64,000 nt of DNA, taken from assembly GCA_037783415.1 (NCBI GenBank), contig JAZGTN010000022.1:744001-808000 (forward strand), written 5' to 3'. The notes under the pieces are model-generated. The model saw only the letters and a list, made by a program, of their open reading frames with translations, had not been told where the DNA came from and made no database searches. Source of the DNA: Leptasterias polaris (taxonomy: Eukaryota > Echinodermata > Asteroidea > Forcipulatida > Asteriidae). Of the stretch, positions 59,630 through 64,000 are shown piece by piece (the stretch's first letter is position 1; every line of letters starts with the position of its first letter). A program made the position numbers and the translations under genes.

Positions 59630-60005
59630 TTAAAGGGTATACTTTTGGTAATTGTCAAAGACCAGTAGCCTCAATTGGTGTATCACAACATAAGCATTAA
59701 ATAACATGTGAAAATTTTGGCTCTATTGGTCATCAAAGTTGCAAGAAAATAATGAAAGAAAAAACACCCTTGTTGCATAGAATCGTGTGCGTTCAGATGC
59801 CTGAGAAAGGCTTCATGCCTAAAGCCTTTCTCATTTTTGGGAGTGAAAAATTACTTCTCTAAAACTACATTACTCTAAAGGGGTCATTTCTAACAATGTT
59901 TGATAATATCAACAGCTCTGCAGTGCTTTTTTACTATAAAGTAAGTTTTTATGGTCATTAGTTTTTGGAGCAATTACCAAAGGTATTCCCACAATTATTG
60001 GTTAA
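59630..60005 (+). mobile_element. TTAA-family MITE, most complete plus-strand copy
   Basis: TTAA (59630-59633), AGGGTATACTTTTGGTAATT, GTCATCAAAGTTGCAAG, TTGTTGCATAGAATCGTGTG, an internal hairpin CTGAGAAAGGCTTCATGCCT / AAAGCCTTTCTCA, TTTCTAACAATGTTTG, AAGTAAGTTTTTATGGTCAT, CAATTACCAAAGGTATTCCC. A TTAA at 60002-60005 may be the right target copy, but the last bases do not mirror the left end well. Confidence 0.65.
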
Positions 60006-62559
60006 AGGAACAGAAAATGTGTGCTTAGTAGAAGGAGGTTACCAGCCAATAATGCTATGTATTGTACATTACTCGTAAGTACGGTCTGCTAAAATTTGCT
60101 TTGTAGATACATTACAAGTGTTAAATTGAATTGAATTGAATTCAAATGGTTTATTGATGAAGTGAAAGTACATGTATTGGGTTTTGAAAAATTAACCCTT
60201 GAATGCCAGACATTTTTTCAATAAATACTGCGTGCAACTGATGTGCTCGAATTTTACACTGGACCGCAGGCCCGAGGCCTGTGATGTTAGAATCAGGCCA
60301 GTAAACTGTCAAAACAGTTCCCGCTGTCAAACAAAAATTCAATTGAATAACAATGCCTCACTCTGGAATATTTTGGAACAGAAACAAATGATGTATGAAT
60401 GTTGACTTGGAGTCTGATAAATACCTTTCAACTCTGTTGATTGATGAAGTATACTTAATACCCATAAAGACAAATGAGAGAAATTTTCTCTTACAAATGT
60501 TCGAGTGCTTGGTCAAATAGAAACAGTTAAATTCATGTTAAACTGTGTCAGTAATTTTTTTCTCATTTTGATACTGGTCTTAGGAATTATTGAGTTTTTC
60601 CCACTACATAGTATTTGTATTAGATTTAAACACTTCGTTCAGTTACATTTGAGGGTGTGTGATTCCTTAATTTGATATTGAACATTTATTCCTACAGCTT
60701 TAATATTGTTATGATTTGTTTTGTGTGTTTTTTTTGTAGAGAGACAAAATTTATGATAACTATAAGCAATGTTTAGTCAAGCTTTGAATATTTTAAGTAA
60801 TTTCTGATGCGGCAGTTAATTTATATGGTTGAGAGACGAATGGGTTTTCGATATTTAACTTCAGATTTTCCGCTTTCCTTTTTAAAATATCCCGATTCAA
60901 AGAAAACAAACTGACAAGTGACAAAACCAACTTCCCGATAATCAGTTTGGTTGTTTACAGATGATTTCACTTCTTGTAGTAGTGCAAAACATTTAACAAT
61001 GGAAAACAAAAACGCGGGGGAAAAAACAATACCTCTGGGCTCAAAGTATAGGGAGTTTTACTTCTGTTATCAAAATCTGTAAAAGTAAAAAATCTTGGTA
61101 AATACAAGCATCAATCATGATGGGAACTGTTCTTGTTTGAAGGGTAAAACATGATTTTAAAAAACCCAGAAATACTATTGTAACATTTTGCCAAACACAT
61201 ATGTGAGGGCTCACCTGTTGAAATGAATTTTCAAAGTTTGCATCAAACATTAAACGTATTGCTAGTTTACTCGGTCCCAAAGGTGCTTGGATGGGCTGAC
61301 GTATACGCATGCTCATTGGACCATTTCCCTGACCTAGTAACCGCCGGGCCTGTTAACAAAAGATTCAACCTCTGTCAATAACACAGTAGCTCTATGGTGT
61401 AAATCCATTTGTAAAAACTTTTGTCATTCACTAAAAATAGGGCTCGATCGCAACATTAATAACTTACCCAATTAGTTTTATTCGTCAGGAGTCCCCCATC
61501 ATGCATCACTACATGTACATCCTGAATAAGAACCAAGTACAAGTTTGTCGGCCCATCCTAGTGGTCTTGGATGAGACCGTTAGGGCCAAGCGAATACTGC
61601 TTGTACCTTTTACAGGCAAAACATACAACTAATGTAACATTTTTGTTCATGATAATTTGTTGCTTTTAAAACTTTCATTTCATTTTATTATATTTAGATG
61701 AGAGAACCTTGAATCAACAGATATAAACACATCGCTCTGTATTAAAAAGTCTCTGTTGATATAACAAGTTCTAGATAAACGTGTATGTAATTACTAAATA
61801 TTGGATAAAGCGGAGAGCACCTTCATGTGAATAAGTCACTAAATGTTTGTTACTTTGATTTGCGTGAATTATATGTATGGACCACTTGTTATTTTCAGTA
61901 TTTTTAAGCAATCGAAAAAAAATTGTACTAATAGAAAGGATTGTGTTGTTACATGTGTAATGGTTTAGTTACTTTGCTTCTGATGATGTGTTAAAGATAG
62001 GAAAGAAATGTTGTATGTCTGGGGTAAAACTACATAGAAAAAGCGAAGGAGACTTCTTTTGTGCCGGCCAGCAAAAATTAGAACGGCTGGTTCCATATTT
62101 ATTTAGAGGGAGAATTACATGTTTGTTTGTTTGCAGAACTTCCACATTGTATACAAAATGCTACCGGAAATGTATGTAGCTTAATATTTGTTAATGCAAG
62201 TGGCTCAGGTTACTGTACTTTATTAAATACTAATAAAGACGTTTGTGAAGGGTGATATTAGTGCATATACAAATAGTGTCATTCGTTTTCTTTACAGGTA
62301 GGCAATTTGGCTGTTTTTTTTTGTTTGGTCTCAAACAATGGGGGTTTGAATGGAATGATCTACTCAGTCACCTCAACGGCAGATTCCTTGTAATTTTTTA
62401 TGTCAACATGTATTTCTTGTTGCAAGTGGTATACACCGTATAGACTCCTTGCACAACGCAGCCACACCTCCACACATGATGCGTGCCCTTCCATTTTGGG
62501 AGTCAACTCTGTGATTCTTGTGTACAGTTTGACTCCCAATATGGTGAACAGGACAGGCG

Positions 62560-63000
62560 CATAAATGCTGGACTATAACCCCTTGTGATTTTTTTTTATT
62601 TTCAGCCCAAAATTTGATTAAAATTCTGGACTTAATCCTTGTAATTTTTTCAATTTTCAGCAAAAATGTTTGTAAAAATGCAGTTTTTTTTCAATTTTTT
62701 GCCTGAATTTGATAAAAATGCTGGAGTTACCCTTGTGTTTTTCCATTATTAGTGGCTCAAATTTGATAAAAATGCTGGACTTGCCCCCTGTGATTTTTTA
62801 AATTTCTTTGCAAAAAATTTATCAAAATGATGGACTTACCCCTTGTGGATTCAAGATGAATGAAAAGGCATCAGTATTACCTACTGCAACATTTTAGAGC
62901 ATCAAACTGCATTTGAATATTTGGCCCACATATATAAAATGCTTGACTTACCCCTGGTGATTTTTGCAAATTTTGACCCAAATTTAAAGATGAAACTTAT
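62560..63000. repeat. Degenerate tandem repeat, about 70-80-bp unit
   Basis: About five to six units sharing GATAAAAATGCTGGACTTAC-type cores, each followed by CCC(C)TTGTGATTTTT and an AT-rich spacer with TTTTCAGC (62620-62960). The number and length of units vary, suggesting an old array. Confidence 0.75.
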
Positions 63001-63367
63001 GCTACAATTGAAGCGGGCACTGATGCCACTGATTCTCACTCTACCTCTGCATGTCTATTATTTCTTAGTATTATTGATTTTTGGCAAAATTAATTGTATA
63101 TTATGACCAAAACTAGCTACAATTTGGGTAAAAAATTAATGTGCGATGTTATAGCTTAAAAAGATACAGTAGTGACTACTGATGCCATTTTATTTGCTAG
63201 GACGGGAGAAATTAGCTATGGTTTGGGAAATATTGATAATTTTTCTTCAGAATATGACATTAATTTTGCCGAATACGATAATATTCAAAACCCTAACCTT
63301 ATAAAGCAACTTATTCAACTAAAAGATGAGTTTGTCAAGTCGTCCTCCCTGAATACAACAATTTTGT

Positions 63368-63537
63368 AAGCATCAGGCCTGTAATTAAACGGAGGCCATG
63401 CAAGTCATGGCGTCTGTTGCCCTAGTCTTGGTGCCCCTTCAGAAGTTTCTCATATGGAAGCTTTTCCAATGGAAGTGCCCTTTGCAAATTGGAAATGGCC
63501 TTGCCCTGTCAAAGATGAAATTCCAGGCCTGAAGCAT
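63368..63537. mobile_element. 158-bp MITE family B, copy 2, 6-bp target duplication AAGCAT
   Basis: Body 63374-63531, ends CAGGCCTGTAATT / AAATTCCAGGCCTG, flanked by AAGCAT at 63368-63373 and 63532-63537. The related copy is at 52086. Its ends differ from MITE family A, but it makes the same duplication length. Confidence 0.85.
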
Positions 63538-64000
63538 GCAATAAACATGGCAATTGGACCAATTTGTCTATTGGCAGGAGGTACAATATTAATATGCATT
63601 AGAAAATATTCAGCCTGCCCAATGCAACACTCTATAGACCATGTGACCTGTGACATCACATGTTTACAAAAGAGCCATCTATAGAGCCTGGACTTCCTGC
63701 AGGCACATTTGTACACAGCTCAATAGAAGAATACAACAAATCTTATGTTTTATAGAGATTGCACGGTCTGATTTTTCTCAACTTTTGATATGAAGAAAGG
63801 GGGACATCTCAAAAGCTGTACAATTTTAAATTGTGAAAATTAAGACACAAAATGAAAATTTTCCCATATAGCCTGTGTCTGTGTCCCATATAGCCTGTAT
63901 CTTGCCCGTCAGGAAATGCATTAGAATGTACAAGGTCACTACTCTGTAAACAAAGGTAACATGGTCTATTGGTACAGCTTTAAAATAGGCAACAAATATG

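Larger units (their letters stand above)
56405..64000. other. 3' flank of AdipoR; no gene recognised
   Basis: Contains SINEs (56985, 57131), MITEs (57315, 63374), a hammerhead-like segment (59011), a TTAA-family copy (59630) and tandem repeats (62560-63000), all listed separately. The stretches 57545-59000, 60010-62550 and 63540-64000 are AT-rich with only short open frames and no recognisable protein. Part of this may be AdipoR 3' UTR. Confidence 0.45.

Noticed and set aside
63172..63369. 65-codon ORF with acidic composition
   Set aside because: AT-rich flank, no start context, domain or neighbour exon; cannot be supported.

Overview
This is a 64-kb stretch of animal nuclear DNA. The genes have many short exons with GT..AG introns, and introns and intergenic DNA are full of small DNA transposons and tRNA-derived SINEs. 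Gene content (fatty-acid transport proteins, ANKLE1, glucosylceramidase, adiponectin receptor), TTAGGG repeats, frequent AGGCCTA-type words and SINEs with ATT-repeat tails suggest a marine invertebrate deuterostome, most likely an echinoderm. That is an inference; no species-diagnostic gene was found.

Layout. (1) 108-419, minus: first exon of an SLC27 (FATP/very-long-chain acyl-CoA synthetase) gene running off the left edge. (2) 2861-10674, plus: a complete nine-exon SLC27 paralog in divergent orientation (637 aa, possible PTS1 tripeptide ARL). (3) 12672-32081, plus: ANKLE1 (ankyrin repeats, LEM domain, GIY-YIG nuclease; 1021 aa predicted), eight coding exons with an 11.6-kb first intron. (4) 17224-22551, minus, inside that intron: a glucosylceramidase (GBA1) gene with a good 5' half but no exons for the catalytic core, so a nested broken or incomplete gene. 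(5) 41940-56404, plus: a complete six-exon adiponectin receptor (442 aa) with all three zinc-ligand histidines. From 56.4 kb to the end I see only repeats and unassigned DNA.

The genes do not form an obvious pathway. The two SLC27 genes look like a local duplication. ANKLE1 (DNA cleavage), GBA1 (lysosomal glycolipid breakdown) and AdipoR (zinc-dependent membrane receptor/ceramidase family) are housekeeping-type neighbours.

The most unusual content is the mobile DNA. Several non-autonomous families can be delimited to the base by target-site duplications: two long near-perfect palindromes with 9-bp duplications plus a short relative; an inverted-repeat element with inward-facing 44-bp minisatellites and an 8-bp duplication; a second element of the same architecture flanked by TA and abutting telomere-like repeats; two MITE families that both make 6-bp duplications; a TTAA-targeting family; a piggyBac-like remnant; and three tRNA-like SINE families (Asn-, Leu- and Glu-like). 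Two spots have a hammerhead-ribozyme-like arrangement and may be Penelope-like retroelement relics. I saw no intact transposase or reverse transcriptase, CRISPR array or bacterial-type operon.
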